64,000 nucleotides of DNA from Taenia hydatigena (GCA_036345935.2 JADWOT020000001.1:2531258-2595257); one strand, 5' to 3'; numbered from the stretch's first letter, positions 10,654 to 23,222 are shown. Numbers and translations: made by a program. The notes: a model not told the origin generated them from the letters alone.

Positions 10654-12560
10654 AACATATTAGTGATGATTCGAAACCGAATGTCCTAAATAGTTTAATG
10701 GCTCGATTTGTGTAATTTGAAATGTGATTTCTTTCTCAATTTTGGCGAAGTCAGGCATCTTGAGCCTGGTCAGGTAAATATCCAATGTGAATTATATCCC
10801 TAACGATTAGGATAGAACTAAAACAAGGAAAATTTGCTTGTTTATTTATTTTGCAACTAACTAATTTTGAAATAGCACTGCATCCTTTACTTCCTTGATC
10901 ACCGGCACTCGAAACCAGACTGGATGCACGTTCACTCTCACAAACACCGCTTTGTGAAGTTTGTTTTGGTTGCTTTAGAAGTGAACGCATTATCTCATCC
11001 AAAATAATGCCATTTAATTGGTGTCAGTGTAACACTTTGTTTGTTCTGACTTTTGGTTTCGGCTACGGTCACTTAGGTGGCTACACTGCTTCAGCCGGTT
11101 GGGCTGACCTTCAGGCCATGTCAGCTAATAGCACAGGCAGAGGAGTCCCCTTTATGAATCTGTAAGGGGGACTGCGCTTTAACAAATTACACAAGAAATC
11201 GCAACTCACAACGCTGTGTCTACTTGACCAATTCAGTAGCACTTTTCGGAGCGCGAAAGTGGCGAGAGAAAAGGGAGAATGCATTGAAGATGTTCACGCG
11301 TGGAACACTTTTTTTTCAAATATCAACACAAAATCAAAGAAAAACATTTCCCATTTCCTGTTAGGTCATCATTTGCCAAGGATTAAAATAATTAGCTCAC
11401 TGCTGCCTCCTCTTCCTTGTGGGAAGTAGGCAAAAAATTTTGCGAGACTTTTTTGGTTCAGAAATGCAGTCTTGCCTTCACTTACCAAACATAGAATCGA
11501 GAGTCAATCAACGCGAATTCTCGATGGACTTGTGTTGAATGTAGTGAAGAAGAGGACGGTAAGGTTTGGCATTTGGGAGACACAAGTTCACGACAGGCTT
11601 CCCAACACAAAAAGCATAACCGTGGGCTGTGGCCCATTGCGCGGCTGTAGATTTTCTACTGGAAAGGCATACTTAGTGCGGTCTGAAGGTTTAGGTTTGC
11701 AAGTGTAGCAAGAACCGTAATCTCTTGTCATAAATAATTTAATTGCTGAACAAAGGAATTGTTAATAAAGGAAATAGTATGTCTTTTTATCCTGGTCACC
11801 GTTAAATCACCTACAGACTAAGCCTTCAATCGCTTTACACGCACCGCACGTGTCGAAGCCTCCGACTTTAATAAATTGGGTCGCATATAGGTGACACTGA
11901 GATCAACCGAGAAACTAGTATTGGCACATATGTGTGACAAGGAAACAATCATTCAACTATTTTAAATCATTTGAGCCACTATACTTGAAGCAGCCAAGCA
12001 TGATGCACTGTGGAAGAATTCAGACTTATTTGAACACTCGGACTGTCGTGGATGGCGGCATGGTATCAATGCGTCGCTAGGTGTTGCCATATCTACTTTT
12101 TATCATTCTCACTGCCCAATGTCAACCTGTTAAGTCCTCCTGCCTCTCAGGCGCCTTAGATGGGTGAACGAACCCTTAGCTGTCCCCTTTTAAGATGGAA
12201 GGGCTCGCCATTCAAAAGTTAGATAACCAACTTTCTAAGAAGCCACTCAACGTATCTGTATAAGTTACCATAGAAGGAGCCTTCAGTGTTGTGTCAAAAT
12301 GCAACGATTTCAGAGGCATTCCTTGTTAATGGGTGAATTGTGGATCGAATGACAATAATATGGGGATGAATACGACCGTAAATTTAGGCAGCCGTTCTTC
12401 AGGTAGGACCTCACACCTCTGGCTGGATTACTAAAAGGGGAAATGTTGCTTCTCTAGGCACTTCTGGGAGGCTCTTGCCAAATTTGCCAATGCATTAAGT
12501 TTCCACGTGTTCTCTGCTCTCTATAGCGCCACACCCATTGTCTCTACAAGAAAATGGGTA
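10654..12560 (+). repeat. Dispersed non-coding repeat R1, copy a
   Basis: Segments of this stretch align, at clearly diverged identity, with 18900-19720, 23650-24990, 30750-31620 and 42240-43050. Shared landmarks are CAATTTTGGC followed by GAGYCTGGTCA, an ACTGGATGCAMGTTCACTC block, CACATATGTGTGAC, AGGACCTCACRMCTCTGGCTGG and CTCAGAGGCYAA. No open frame is kept between copies, so it is probably an old, inactive transposon or duplicated flank. A truncated LTR (11028-11125) is embedded in it. Confidence 0.6.
11028..11125 (+). repeat. Truncated, diverged LTR of the TRIM-like family
   Basis: Starts TGTAACACTTTG and follows the family consensus through GGCCATGTCA before homology stops. Older than the copies at 9.8-10.6 kb judging by divergence. 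Confidence 0.6.
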
Positions 12561-12879
12561 AAATAAAATAAACCTGGTTAACGAATTTTGTCTTAGTGAA
12601 CAGGAACCACACGCTTTAATTGAAGTAAAGTAGACACGGGGTCATCCTGACAAAAGTAGCGCAATCAAGGAGAGCCAGCAATGGCGCTATTTGGAGAAGG
12701 GAAGACACAAATCCTCGCAAGGAGGCGACGAAATGGTCCACAAAAGACATGCTGCAGATGAGGAGTGAGTGCAAATGTGTGCTGAAATATATTTGGATTG
12801 AAGTTGGAATGAATGGATAAATGGACGCAATAAGGAATGAAAAGACAGGTTGAGGAGTGAATGGGTGCCAATTTAATGC

Positions 12880-13903
12880 TTACTGAGCATCGCGGAGAGA
12901 GGCAGTAAAGCACGCCCAACACTGCACTACGGCGCGTGCGTAGATCACGTTGTCTTCACCAAGCACACCTACACTCACGAGTCCACGTTGGCTCCTCCCA
13001 CGTTCACCTACTGATCTCTCTGTGCTCTCAAAACAGTCTCCATTATTTTGCAACTACTCCATCCCACTTCTTTATTTCTCTTCCAATTTAACGTAGCTGG
13101 TGTCTTGAGCTCCGCATTCACCACTGATTGATTTGAGGTTGGCTATCAGAGCATACGAAAACCCAAACAGGCAAATTTTAACTCGTTTCCAATAGCGGCT
13201 CACAATCGAAGTGCACTGAGTTCTCATTGATGTCGTCATGGTCTGAAGAGGTGTGGACGAACATGCTGCTTATTGCTGTACAGAAGGACTATGACACAAT
13301 GACCGTGGTACAAAGGCCATGCGGCGAAACGAAAGTTCAGCCTCCAGAGGTTGAACACACAGTCAAAATGGTAGCTAGATTACTAGGCACTATCAGTTAT
13401 TGTTCTATCAAGACGTAGTCATTTCGAATAAAATATCACATCATGAGGCCTTCAGGTGATCAAAGTGATTGTGTAGATGTGACATTGCACTCAGTAGAGA
13501 CTATGGCGACTTGTAGATTAGTAACGGAAAGATGGCATTTCCTGGCTTAGTGGCTGTATGACTACACTCAATGTTGATTACCTCTTAACCATGGTCTTAT
13601 ACCCATCCACACCAATCCCATCGCTTCTTAGTTTGTCAGCCGATTAAAACCAAATAGTTGGAGAATGTTGAGGACTTGATACATGGATATGCCCTAACAC
13701 CGTAGTGAAATAAACAAATCAAAGTAGAGTTTTCGAGAAAAGGCAAAGGAATGGGCAAAATTCATCCAACTGAATAAAAAAGCAGATGCAGTGACCTGAG
13801 GTTTCATTGTGGGTGAGTGACTTCAACGCTGACAAACCGCCAACCAGCTCTTCGATGAGCAGATCTGAAGGCCAGCCTACCTGTGGACTAGTGGCGATTG
13901 GGC

Positions 13904-13936
<33 letters not shown>

Positions 13937-14240
13937 GTGTGAATCTGAGTCTGAGTGCCCTTCCGATGCAAATCAGTCACTCGGCTGACCCAATTAAGCG
14001 TACCTACTTGGGACTGAAGGACATCGGTCTCGGTCCGACTGCTGTCCCAATTGAAGTGCCCTTAACGTAATGGCCCGACAACTAGGAGTGGGGATTTTCA
14101 GTGCCTTCCCACCAGCAGCCAAATGGATGAAAGCGTCTGCGAACACAGATAGCAACATCCATGTGGATTTACAGGTAGTCCTAGAATCGTAATGCAGTCT
14201 TCATTCCCTTTCCTGAAATAAGTGTCAGTGTATTAGTCAA
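12880..14240 (+). repeat. Duplicated repeat R2, copy 1
   Basis: Aligns with 46780-48010 (same order and orientation, moderate divergence), and its first ~250 bases also align with 46100-46300. Shared landmarks include the CACGAGTCCACG/TTCACCTA block near 12980 and the TTTCCTGGCT block near 13540. No gene seen. Confidence 0.65.
13908..13936 (+). repeat. (GT)n microsatellite
   Basis: About 14 consecutive GT units. Confidence 0.95.
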
Positions 14241-14497
14241 CTAGCCCACTTGCTGAGCAAAAGGGAACCCGTTCCGGCACCGATGGCAATGGAGTGGGCT
14301 GTAAAGAATTTTATTTAACATTCCACAAATCCTTACTACAGTTGCTCTACACCTGACGGCTGTTTGTCGAATTGACTATTCTCCAGAGTAATGAAGCCTG
14401 TATTTGGTGAGTCGCACAGGCTTACGAGAAAGTTTATGCGAGCACTAGGGTCATGAAAGCTAGAAGGGCTGCAGTGGCTAAAGCAGAGGAGGCAGAT

Positions 14498-14671
14498 CTA
14501 CCAGTGGGGGTGGTGGTTGTGGACGTGGGGGGGAAACCCGTTGAAGTGGTCGTTGCAGGGTCCGACGAAGATCACTTCATCGTGCGGATCGCAGAGGTCC
14601 GCGTAAACCTGCCAATTGTTGTGATCTCGGGAGTCGTGGTGATTGTAGAAGCCTGGGTAGGCACTTCATCC
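14498..14671 (-). CDS. Possible exon, His-rich C-terminus (minus strand)
   Basis: A minus-strand open segment ends in a TAG at 14498-14500 and encodes a His/Asn/Asp-rich tail (motifs YNHHDSRDHNNW, DEVIFVGPCND, PHVHNHHPHW). A CCTACCCAG acceptor-like sequence lies at its 5' side (exon start about 14652). It sits just outside the left edge of the duplicated 4.2-kb block, so only one copy exists in the window. Its frame does not join in phase to the neighbouring exon-like segment at 14682-14895, so it may be a separate transcript or chance. Confidence 0.25.
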
Positions 14672-14681
14672 AGCACCGCTC

Positions 14682-16274
14682 TCACCGTACCACTTCGTTC
14701 GATGAGTCCCATTCCTTTGCGTCTGCACAGGCAACTCCGAATCCTGGCCACACAGAGGACAACTCGTCGCCATCTGGTGTGACAGCTTCCGCCGCTTCGA
14801 TGGACACTTTGTTCATGTTATTACACATCTCAGTGAGATGCATAATGGGCGATTGGCCATCACCTCCCTCCTCCCACCACCAGGATGTGTCACGTCTGCA
14901 GACGAAGATGAGACAAATTCTTACCTATTATTGCAGACCACATCGTAGAGGGACTCTCTAAAAGGAGAGAACGTAGAAGTTGGCAATGGGATATGGAGAT
15001 GGTAGGTCGACAGAACTATGAAGTGGAAAGTTGGAGCAAGGCGTTCACCCTCGCTCTCGAAGGTATAGGTGCTGCAGGAGAAGGAGAAACAGAGGGAGGG
15101 ACAGAACTGGGGCAGAGTGGTATGCGACGAAGTGAGGTGGTGGAAAGAAGAAAAGAAAGGAAGAGAGATGCAAATGAAGGGTTAAAGCAATCCCAGCTAT
15201 GGTAAAGCGAGATCTGGTCACTGGCTAATTCTGCTTCACTTCGCCTTGGTCCGGTCTAGTCTACGTCCAATCATCAATTCTCGAACATGAATCTCCTGAT
15301 CTCCTACCATGGTATAATGAAGATGGAGGCAAGTGGAGAGACGAATGGAACTTACTAAAGGGACACTGGCAAAGGATGAGGTACAAAGAGGAGGAGGAGG
15401 AGGAGGATGTGGGGGAGAAATAGAAGGGGATTCGGAGAATATGAAGGTGAGAGAAGCGTGGAGCGGCCAGAGGAGCAACGCGTTCTGGCGCCACCGAAGT
15501 GGAAACAAGAAGGACGGTCAGGAGCCGCAATGCAGGAAGCACTTATTCCCCTACAATTGACTTGAATTAAATGAAAGAAGCATGAACGGTAAGACATGAT
15601 GCAAGACACGCCACCCAACAGCGCAGGAGTGCGATGAAGTGGGGCATGTAAGTGCAGGAGGACGCAACGGATAGAGACGGTAAGGTAGATTTCAATGGTT
15701 GTTCATAGGGACGACTACCTGTCCTCTTCTTCCATTTCACTCCAGCTGCTGCTAGTGCCACCGATTTGGTGATCTGCAAACGCATGCAGGAGAGACACAA
15801 AACCAACTCACCCATGAATATTGCTACGGATTTGGCGAAGGCGACTTCCTAATTTCTACGATTTCCTTCTGCTTTAGTACTTTGACGTCTTTAAGACAGC
15901 GGTGTAGGAGGTTCAGTGTGACGAGGAGAAGGAGGGCGGGACGGCGGCGACGACGACGACAAAATTAAAGAATGAGAAGGAAACGGAAGGCGGCGAGGAC
16001 TAAACAAAGCGGGATGGGAACGCTAACGATGAATTCATTGGCAGAAACGAAGACGCGACGTAGAAGCAAGATGCGCGACAAGAGGCGTTCAGATGCAAAG
16101 ATAAGCATATCCGATTATCGAATGCGCGACTTACCTCCTTCTTGCAGTCCTCTAATGAGCCCATGAGGAACAAATCGCCTTTCTTGCTGGTGAGCTCCCC
16201 CACTACGTTCGCAACAACTCCTCCATTAATTATCCTGGTGGAAATGCTAAATGAACGCCGGCCAATAGGACATC
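14682..16274 (-). CDS. Unrecognised multi-exon gene, 3' part (minus strand)
   Basis: Four minus-strand segments join in compatible phases. Exon a is 16274-16135 (47 residues, ends GSLEDCKKE, then GTAAGT). Exon b is 15848-15812 (37 nt, EVAFAKSVAIFM, then GTGAGT). A putative 38-nt intron, 15811-15774, ends in TTTGCAG. Exon c is 15773-15719 (ends SSWSEMEEED, then GTAGTC). Exon d is 14895-14682, after TCTTCGTCTGCAG, 70 residues including MHLTEMCNNMNKVSIEAAEA, then TGA. Phases run 0, 1, 2 across the three junctions. I do not recognise the family; the product looks soluble and helical. The upstream end is not resolved. The acceptor before exon b is pyrimidine-poor, which weakens the model. The copy at 49.4-51.3 kb has stops. 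Opposite-strand exons are the main alternative. Confidence 0.4.
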
Positions 16275-18503
16275 CTGGGAACCACGACATGCATTGACTA
16301 ATCCCCTCCTACCTTCCCACTCGCAACCGCTTCTCACTGAAATAGAGCATGAACTACTACCTTATGATTTGGTGAATGATGTCTCCAACTGCCTCCGTCC
16401 CCTGGCACTCCAACCATTTGTGAAATTGGTTCTACCTCACACCCATCGAGTCTCAAGTGGTGCGCGTGTCAGCCAACTTCACCTCTCCGCCGGTATTCAA
16501 CTCACCCTCCACCCTCTTCAACTCCCCATGTCTAGGTAATGCACGGTCGCCCAACACGACTCAGCCCTCCACAAACGCACCTCACCTGATGGCCACAAAA
16601 TCCACACCACGTTTCTCACATCGCAGCTGCTCCTATGTGTAATCGTAATGGCGGATTTGTTGGCTTGACAAATGTTTTATGCATTAATCTATGCAACATT
16701 CTCCCACACTGACCACAGCCACATGTACCTGTGCAAAATATCCACTTACAGCTAAAACAAGGCCCTTTGCGCAGCAGTCTCGAGTTCGAGACAAGCATTC
16801 TACCGCTGGCATCTGCACCAATTAAAAAAGCAACTGACTCACACAACAACTGAGAGCCACACCTTGCCATCAGGTAAATGAATTACTTGGGTATTCCTAA
16901 CGTCCGTCTTGGGATGCACTTTCCTGTCAAATGGACACACCAACCTCCTCTGTGAATGACTCAATCAAGCAAGCCAATTCATTCCCACTCTCCCCAGCAT
17001 CCGTCAACACAAAAGACTTCCACATCATACTGCATGTGTCCACTCAATAAATACAGCATCGCCAATTCCAATCAGGGCAGGTGAAAATTCTCTGCAAGCA
17101 TTGAATAGTGGAACAAAGTCGGAGGCACAAGATTTCAAACGACCCTTTTGTAAGAAAAGGAAATGCAACTTGTCACGCAGTCAAGTCACTCAGTCTCAAC
17201 GACACATTCCAAAGCGACCAGGCAGTTGTCAAGGCGCACCACAAAATACGATTCATTGCCTCACGCAATTTCGCAGATCAAATCAACTCACATTTGATCA
17301 CTCTTCTCCAGTTATCTAATTATCCATTCCAACAGACAGTGTCGTAGCAGAAAACCTCATGAATCGCAGCATAATTCGCGCACGTACAGCCAAACTTGGA
17401 GAGAGAGGCACGCTATAATAAACCAGCTATCCAAACCGTCCAAAGTACTGACAACGGCACAATTCGCATTCCGAGCTGTTCCATGCTGCCTCCATGTTCG
17501 CCCAACAAGTGCACCACCAGATGATACTGATAATTAACTCTTGCCGAACGAAGCCAGAGTCCACAACGCCCCTAACAACAAGAAGGAAAGCCAGGTGTTT
17601 GATAAACTCCCACCTATATTCAACAAATTAGGCCTCTTTAATCAAAATCCATCGTCATTAAAACAACGGACCATCCTACGCACTACCAAAGCAATTCCAA
17701 TTAACCACTTGAAGCACTGCGCAGTGAAAAAAATAAACGTGACTAGGATATTTAGTTGGGAAAAAAGTCGAAACAGCAGCTGCAAGTTTTCTTGCGCGAC
17801 TAATTCAGCAAATAATTGCATAAAGAAAATGAAAAAAAATTAATAAAAGAGGTACTCAGTGCTGAGATCAAAACGAATGAGTACCAAATACTTAGTAGGT
17901 CACAACTCGTCTCAAGATTTTAGACTCCATTACTAAAAGCCCATCCACATTAAATAATGAAACACTTAGCGAGCAGCCAAAACAATATTGCCGAATTGCT
18001 GAAGGTGATTTGCAGTAAAGCACACGAGCGACTAGTTATTGTAGCTAAAAATATACCTCAACAGTCAACCTACTGATCTTCTGGGCCTACCTTTGCGAGC
18101 AATTGTGTATAAAACGAGACAGACTGACACGTAAAGCAACTCACTGATGTTGGCTAGCAAATGAATACCAAATGCTACCCGTTTTTTCAAACTTCTTTCC
18201 CGAAAATTAGTCGACATGAGAGTAACACACCACTTACGCACTGCACCAATAAGTTTGAAGCAACTTCTGGCAGCATCGCACCGTAAAACAAATGTGAGTA
18301 TAATCTCGTGCTAATTAAACAAACACCAAGTAGTAACAGTCGCTGAGTTCATTCACTTAGGTGTTTGATTTAACATGCAGACACAATGTCAAACTAGATA
18401 ACTAGGCGCAGGTTAGAAAGCAAGTACTGAACAATGGGGACTGATAAACTAGTGCAAAATTACTTAAAAAATCGAAGCAATATCCATGCGTGCACTAGAG
18501 TTG

Positions 18504-18686
18504 TGTAGCGTCGTGAGACTCTCTCGAAGGCGAAAAAAGGCAGAATACTAGGGTGGAATGCATACATTGGACGGGCAGAGGGAAATAAGCCGCTGGCATG
18601 GCCCAGCGGCCAGCCTGCGCAGCTACGGCAAGATGGTCACACATGTGATCCTGACCAAAAACCGGTAGTGCAAACAAAGTACGACA
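18504..18686 (-). mobile_element. Solo LTR of the TRIM-like family
   Basis: Inverted relative to the other copies: read on the minus strand it runs TGTCGTACTTTG ... GACGCTACA. No primer-binding site or purine tract flanks it, so it is a solo LTR. The paralogous site near 53430-53445 is empty; comparison suggests a 4-bp target duplication GTTG/GTAG with one change. The insertion therefore postdates the segmental duplication. Confidence 0.75.
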
Positions 18687-18899
18687 GTAGCAGTTAATTC
18701 TGTGACGCCAATTCAGTGTTGCTGTCGTAGAGGTTTAAATGACTATTTATTTTGACAAAGTTAGTTTGAAAATTGATCAGGGGCAGTTTTGTTGGATATT
18801 TTGTAACGATTTGTCATTTGGTAGTCTTTGAACGACTAGTTCTGACATGAACAGTGTCACCCCATAGTTCCCGACCCATCCTAATCTAAACGATTCCAC

Positions 18900-19720
18900 T
18901 TGAACAAAATACATTCGTGTGTACGTGTATTTGGCATATCAACGACGGCTCACTCAACGTCGAAGGCAGAACATCGTTGTGAATAAGTGAGCCTACCTCT
19001 TTTCCTTTGCGTCGTCTGAAGGTTTTGCTGCTCAGCTATGGCGAGAAGTTGTACAGGTTTTCACAAACATCTCCTTTCCTAATTAAAGCATTATCATAAA
19101 GGAAAGAAGTCATTCGCCTATCCTTATCACATTCTATCTACCTCCTATTCGTCTACTCAATCGCTGTGAATGCGCTGCACGATTTGGTGCATTTAGCATT
19201 AATATAATCAGCTTCGCGTATCCGTGGCACCTATATTAATCGTCCAACTCCATAAGTTAGGACACGCGCTTAGCAAATTCGAACCTATTAGATAAGCGTG
19301 CTTGCTCAATGCCAATCTGCTGAATCTGCTGACCTGTCAGGGCGCTTAGTTGGGTAGGCGGACCCACAGCTGCTCCCTTCTACAGTGGAGGGCTCGCCAT
19401 TCCGCTTTCCAAGACCCAATCAATATGTCTGCATAAGCTGTCGTGGGAAGAGTTCTAGTTGTTAGTGGATGACTGGTGGGGCGGATGCCAAAACTATGGT
19501 GATGAAGGTGTCAGTCAATTTAGGCGGCTGTTCTGTAGATAGGACCTCACGACTCTGGCTGGATTACCTGAGAGGGAAGTGGCGTCGTCTCTGTAGACAC
19601 TGTTGGGGACCTTGCCTTCCACAACAAAATGTGCAAGTCAAATGAACCAACTCTCTCTGACCAGTTGCATCACCATTTGCTTTCACCTCCTCAGAGGCTA
19701 ACACGAGCTGCATCCACTTG
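18900..19720 (+). repeat. Dispersed repeat R1, partial copy b
   Basis: From about 19310 it matches 12130-12560 and 31140-31560 (landmarks GGGCTCGCCATTC, GGACCTCACGACTCTGGCTGG, CTCAGAGGCTAA). No gene seen. Confidence 0.55.
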
Positions 19721-20307
19721 CCTCGGTCGAACTCAGTGGGAAGGAGGGCGAGATGACAAGGTGGTCATTTGGATGGCTACGTGGTGTAATTCACCGCCAC
19801 CGATGTTTTAGCACTCTAGAGGTTGACATTAGTAGTGCCATATGCAATGCCTTCTTTCTTTCGTCCACCCAACTTCAGTCTCCCTGTCACCGATGGAACG
19901 CAATGCGAGTATTTCCAAGGCGATTGTTAGTGTTACTGACCACGGTGACACCGTTATTTGGTTAGGAGCCGTAAAGAGCAATTAACTTGCGCATGACGAC
20001 GAATGCGGTGAAAAGGGTTGCGAACACGTGGACTTGACGAAGGCGATAAATCCTAGGCACGCGTGCATATTGAAGACGCCCACGAAGACAAGAATAAAGC
20101 ATGCGGGTGAGTGAGTGTCCTTCCTCTTTATGTCCTAACTTTTATGTTGGCGTTCAGAAACAATAGGTGTTTTGTGAGGCAACAGCCTGACTACAACCAC
20201 CGACGTCTGTCGCCTTCCCTGGTCCTCGAAGCGTCCTACTGAAGTCAATAAGTAGACAGTGCATGACGAGGTGTGATTTCATGTCGAAGTTGTGAATTAT
20301 GTGCTTC

Positions 20308-20511
20308 ATGCGAATGCGACTTCTCCTTTCCTTGTTTGCGTTATTGACCAGCAGCTGCTACGAAACAAATGAGATTTTGGAAGTTCGAATCCAAATCCAC
20401 TGTATGGCGATGAATGTCAGTCGGAATCTTTGCCTGAGTAACTACGAAGTGTTATCCGCATCGTCATCAGCAAGCACTTTGTATCAGCTTAGTGTCAAAA
20501 TGAGCCTTTAA
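20308..20511 (+). CDS. Possible small secreted peptide
   Basis: A 67-residue open frame starts with a signal-peptide-like segment (MRMRLLLSLFALLTSSC) and an AATAAA lies about 15 bases after the stop. It is not acidic, and no half-site/TATA module is evident; a weak CAATAAGTAG lies about 60 bases upstream. I do not recognise it. It could be a terminal exon or a chance frame. Confidence 0.25.
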   Translation: MRMRLLLSLFALLTSSCYETNEILEVRIQIHCMAMNVSRNLCLSNYEVLSASSSASTLYQLSVKMSL

Positions 20512-20529
20512 TGTGTTAAGTTGGCAATA

Positions 20530-22480
20530 AAAGTGTAAACTATTTTACCAGACGCGTTTCTTAACCTTTTCTTGCATTCGGTGTGTGTCGGCGCTTTAAT
20601 ATTAAGCCCAATGTTTGTTTGGCTACGCTAATCTGCTTCGAGTCTCGATTTGCCAGCAGTTAACTCCAGTATGCAGCTTGATTATGGCAAGTAAAAGAGT
20701 AAAATCCAGAAGAGACAAGAGCATATTCACAGAAGTCAATGAGCTGGAGAGCGTTATTTAGCTTTATTAACTTTCGCTGTGGACACAGCATTCACCGTGG
20801 TAGTGAGATTAGGTCTTTACGTGGAAACCACGGTCAAAACCATGTGGCATCGTGGCGTCCATTGGATTAGTTCACTATCTGGTGAATGGATTGGAGACAT
20901 ATAAGGAAAGTGAGTGATCAGCCTCCTATTTGGTGCAATGATTTTGATAGTTGAGATGGATTTCTGTCTGTTTGCATGCTTCCAGTCAATTCGTTACCAG
21001 ATTGTCGATCGCAGGTACACACAATTCAACGACATCAGTGGAGGCGGTAAAGATGGGTGGCTATTTGGCTTTTGCGATTGTGGTTGTGGAAAGTGGGAGG
21101 AGAGTTTGATTTGGGGTTCCAGTGGGCCTCAATCACTCCTCCCTCTCCTGTCCCTAAGACGTGGAAGGCTACAGCACGGACATATTTGCCTGTCCAGTTG
21201 AATCATCAGCGCAGTCAGTGCCTCGTCATCGGTACCGAGAATGAGCAAGTTCGTCTGATTCGTAAATCCTCCCGGAACCCATTTACTGTCGCTCCAGCAG
21301 AGGTGCTTCACCGAACTCTTCGAATCAGGCGTGTTCCCCACACTAAAGGGTATTTCACAAAATTTTCTGCCCTTGTCTTGGGCTACACACCACCATGGCG
21401 AAACCGCTTGGAGTCTTTGACATTAGTGGGAAACCTCGCTGATGGTCGAATTACCGATATACTAAACTAGCACTGAAAACGTCCTCAAAATGACCCCATC
21501 ACGTCCCACCATGAAGCCAATTGTGTCAATGCTATATGGAGGGTCAGTCGTCTCTCCTCGGTGTCTAGCAGGTCCGGTGCTAATGTGGTGGTACACACTC
21601 TTCATTTTCCAACTCTCATGACAAAAGTTAGTCACGTTGACCTAAAGGTTACGTGGTCAAATGGGTCATGAGTGGTGAGGAGAAATTAATGCAAATGATG
21701 CAACACTGGTGAAAATTACTGACCAATTTATTTAGTGCAGTGCAAAGTGGTGCGCAAAAGTGAAATGCTTGCAAGATGGGAGGAGTTAGATGGGGATGAA
21801 ATGGGAAAAAGCGGCGGACGTGATTATGGAAATGGGATGCAGACTAGGTTAAATGTAATGACGGTTGGATGGAGGGCAACAGGGGAAGGGAAGGGGGGAT
21901 GGAGAAGATTGCTTGGGCAACAAAGGAATACTGGAATTGTGGAAGGATGATTAGGTGGACGAATGGATGACGGATAGACGGATTGGTAAAGAGGTACGAA
22001 CAAATCATCCACTTCTACAACCGGAGCATGGCACTATCCACCATCCCTCTGCACCTCCACCTGCACGCCTCACAGATCATTGAGGTGCAACTCCACCACA
22101 CTACAGACCACTGTGTCAAGGCATAAGACTCTTCGTCAAATCGTCCCTAATCTTTATCTTCACGTCTGCCACGTGTTCTGCTCCTCCATTTCTCGTCTGC
22201 GTCCTCATGCCTCTCTTCTCATCCATCCATTTATCTGTCCACTCCGTTTACTTCTGTCTTCTCCATGCTCCATCCACTTACTTATGCCTTCATCCCTTTC
22301 TCCGTCCACGCTAACACTCCACCTGCACACCCTCCTCCCCTTCCACGTGATTTTGCACTGCACTTATCCACGACATTCCACCACTTCTACATCATACCGT
22401 GATATCCACTTCCATCACTGATCAAAGATGTCCCACTTCCATAGACTGCAGAGAAGTGTCAACAGCAATGTATGTTTAAT
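20530..22480. other. Intergenic stretch
   Basis: Contains the coding-like repeat at 21057-21470 (listed separately) and TGGA-rich sequence near 21900-21990. Otherwise no gene seen. Confidence 0.4.
21057..21470 (+). other. Coding-like repeated segment, copy 1
   Basis: An open frame of 137 codons. The section KATARTYLPVQLNHQRSQC ... AEVLHRTLRIRRVPH is matched, on the opposite strand, by 29110-29330, where codon-level similarity persists but a stop replaces one residue. Not recognised; probably a piece of an old gene or transposon copied twice. Confidence 0.3.
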
Positions 22481-22499
22481 TCCTCAAAAAATAGGATCT

Positions 22500-22660
22500 T
22501 TCTCAACCTCTCACCCACACATCTTTCCATCCACCCATCCACCTACCCGTCCATCCCTTTCCCATCCATACATCCATCAATTTGTCCATTCATCCAGCCA
22601 TTCAGCCATTCATCTATCCCCATCCATCCCCTAATCATCCATCCACTGCTCCGTCTCTAA
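22500..22660 (+). repeat. TCCA-rich tract upstream of gene C
   Basis: Imperfect TCCATCCA/TCCACCCA repeats about 120-280 bases ahead of the C promoter. Confidence 0.7.
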
Positions 22661-22773
22661 TGCCACAGTTTGCTGTTTAATTCACATTCTACAGGCCACC
22701 GCACCTGGCCCCACACTTCACCCCTAAAAGTACGCTGCAGTTCCATCAACCGGCAACATCTACTCTCACCATC

Positions 22774-22800
22774 GGTCAAGGTCTACATCGCCTCTATAAG
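22774..22800 (+). promoter_or_regulatory. Core promoter of gene C
   Basis: CGGTCAAGGTCT (half-site TCAAGGTCT at 22776-22784) followed after 9 nt by CTATAAG (22794-22800). The ATG lies about 42 nt beyond. Confidence 0.7.
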
Positions 22801-22841
22801 ATTCACGCACCTGCTACCTCCTTTCATAAAAAAGTGCTAGA

Positions 22842-23222
22842 ATGAAGGGATCACACTTCTACGTCTTCTTCGCCTTTCTGCCTCTCTTGGTGCTCGATTT
22901 CGCCATTCGGACCAACGCCACCCACTCGGCGCCCCACCACTCACACTCACAGCCGCAACATTCAGAGCATTTCGAAGATGATGAGCTGTTGGGCAAACAG
23001 TTTAAGGAGGCAGATGAAGGGGGTGACGACTATGACTATGACTACACCTATTATGAAGATATGGATTATGAGGAGCTGGAGGAAGCCAGACAAAGATTTA
23101 TAGATAGTTGGAAAGGATACCTCAAGGACGAGGTGGAGCATGAAGAGGAGGGGTCTGATGGATCCGCAGACGATGTGGTAAATGATGATCATGAGGAGGA
23201 GAAGAAGAAATTCCACAACTAA
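22842..23222 (+). CDS. Secreted acidic protein C
   Basis: 126 residues. Signal peptide: MKGSH, then a hydrophobic run (VFFAFLPLLVLDFAI) to about residue 25. A His/Ser/Gln stretch (residues about 28-43) follows, then a strongly acidic, Tyr-rich section (GGDDYDYDYTYYEDMDYEEL), then a Glu/Asp tail ending KKKFHN. The ATG is the first one below the TATA box. An AATAAA at about 23359 gives a 3' UTR of about 140 bases. Single exon as read. Function unknown; the alternating Asp/Tyr pattern suggests a secreted ion- or surface-binding polypeptide, which is conjecture. Its promoter is the clearest in the window. Confidence 0.75.
   Translation: MKGSHFYVFFAFLPLLVLDFAIRTNATHSAPHHSHSQPQHSEHFEDDELLGKQFKEADEGGDDYDYDYTYYEDMDYEELEEARQRFIDSWKGYLKDEVEHEEEGSDGSADDVVNDDHEEEKKKFHN

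Larger units (their letters stand above)
14662..18900 (+). repeat. 4.2-kb segmental duplication, copy 1
   Basis: Matches 49341-53648 in the same orientation at high identity. Differences include a solo LTR present only here (18504-18686), and segments present only in copy 2 (about 49600-49740 and about 50633-51119). Confidence 0.85.

Noticed and set aside
13807..14070. 87-codon frame across the GT repeat
   Set aside because: Low-complexity, not conserved in the duplicate at 47.7 kb.
16750..16815. tRNA-like box A (minus strand, AGCGGTAGAATGCTTG), repeated near 51.75 kb
   Set aside because: No acceptable anticodon stem-loop or T arm follows; no folding tRNA can be drawn.
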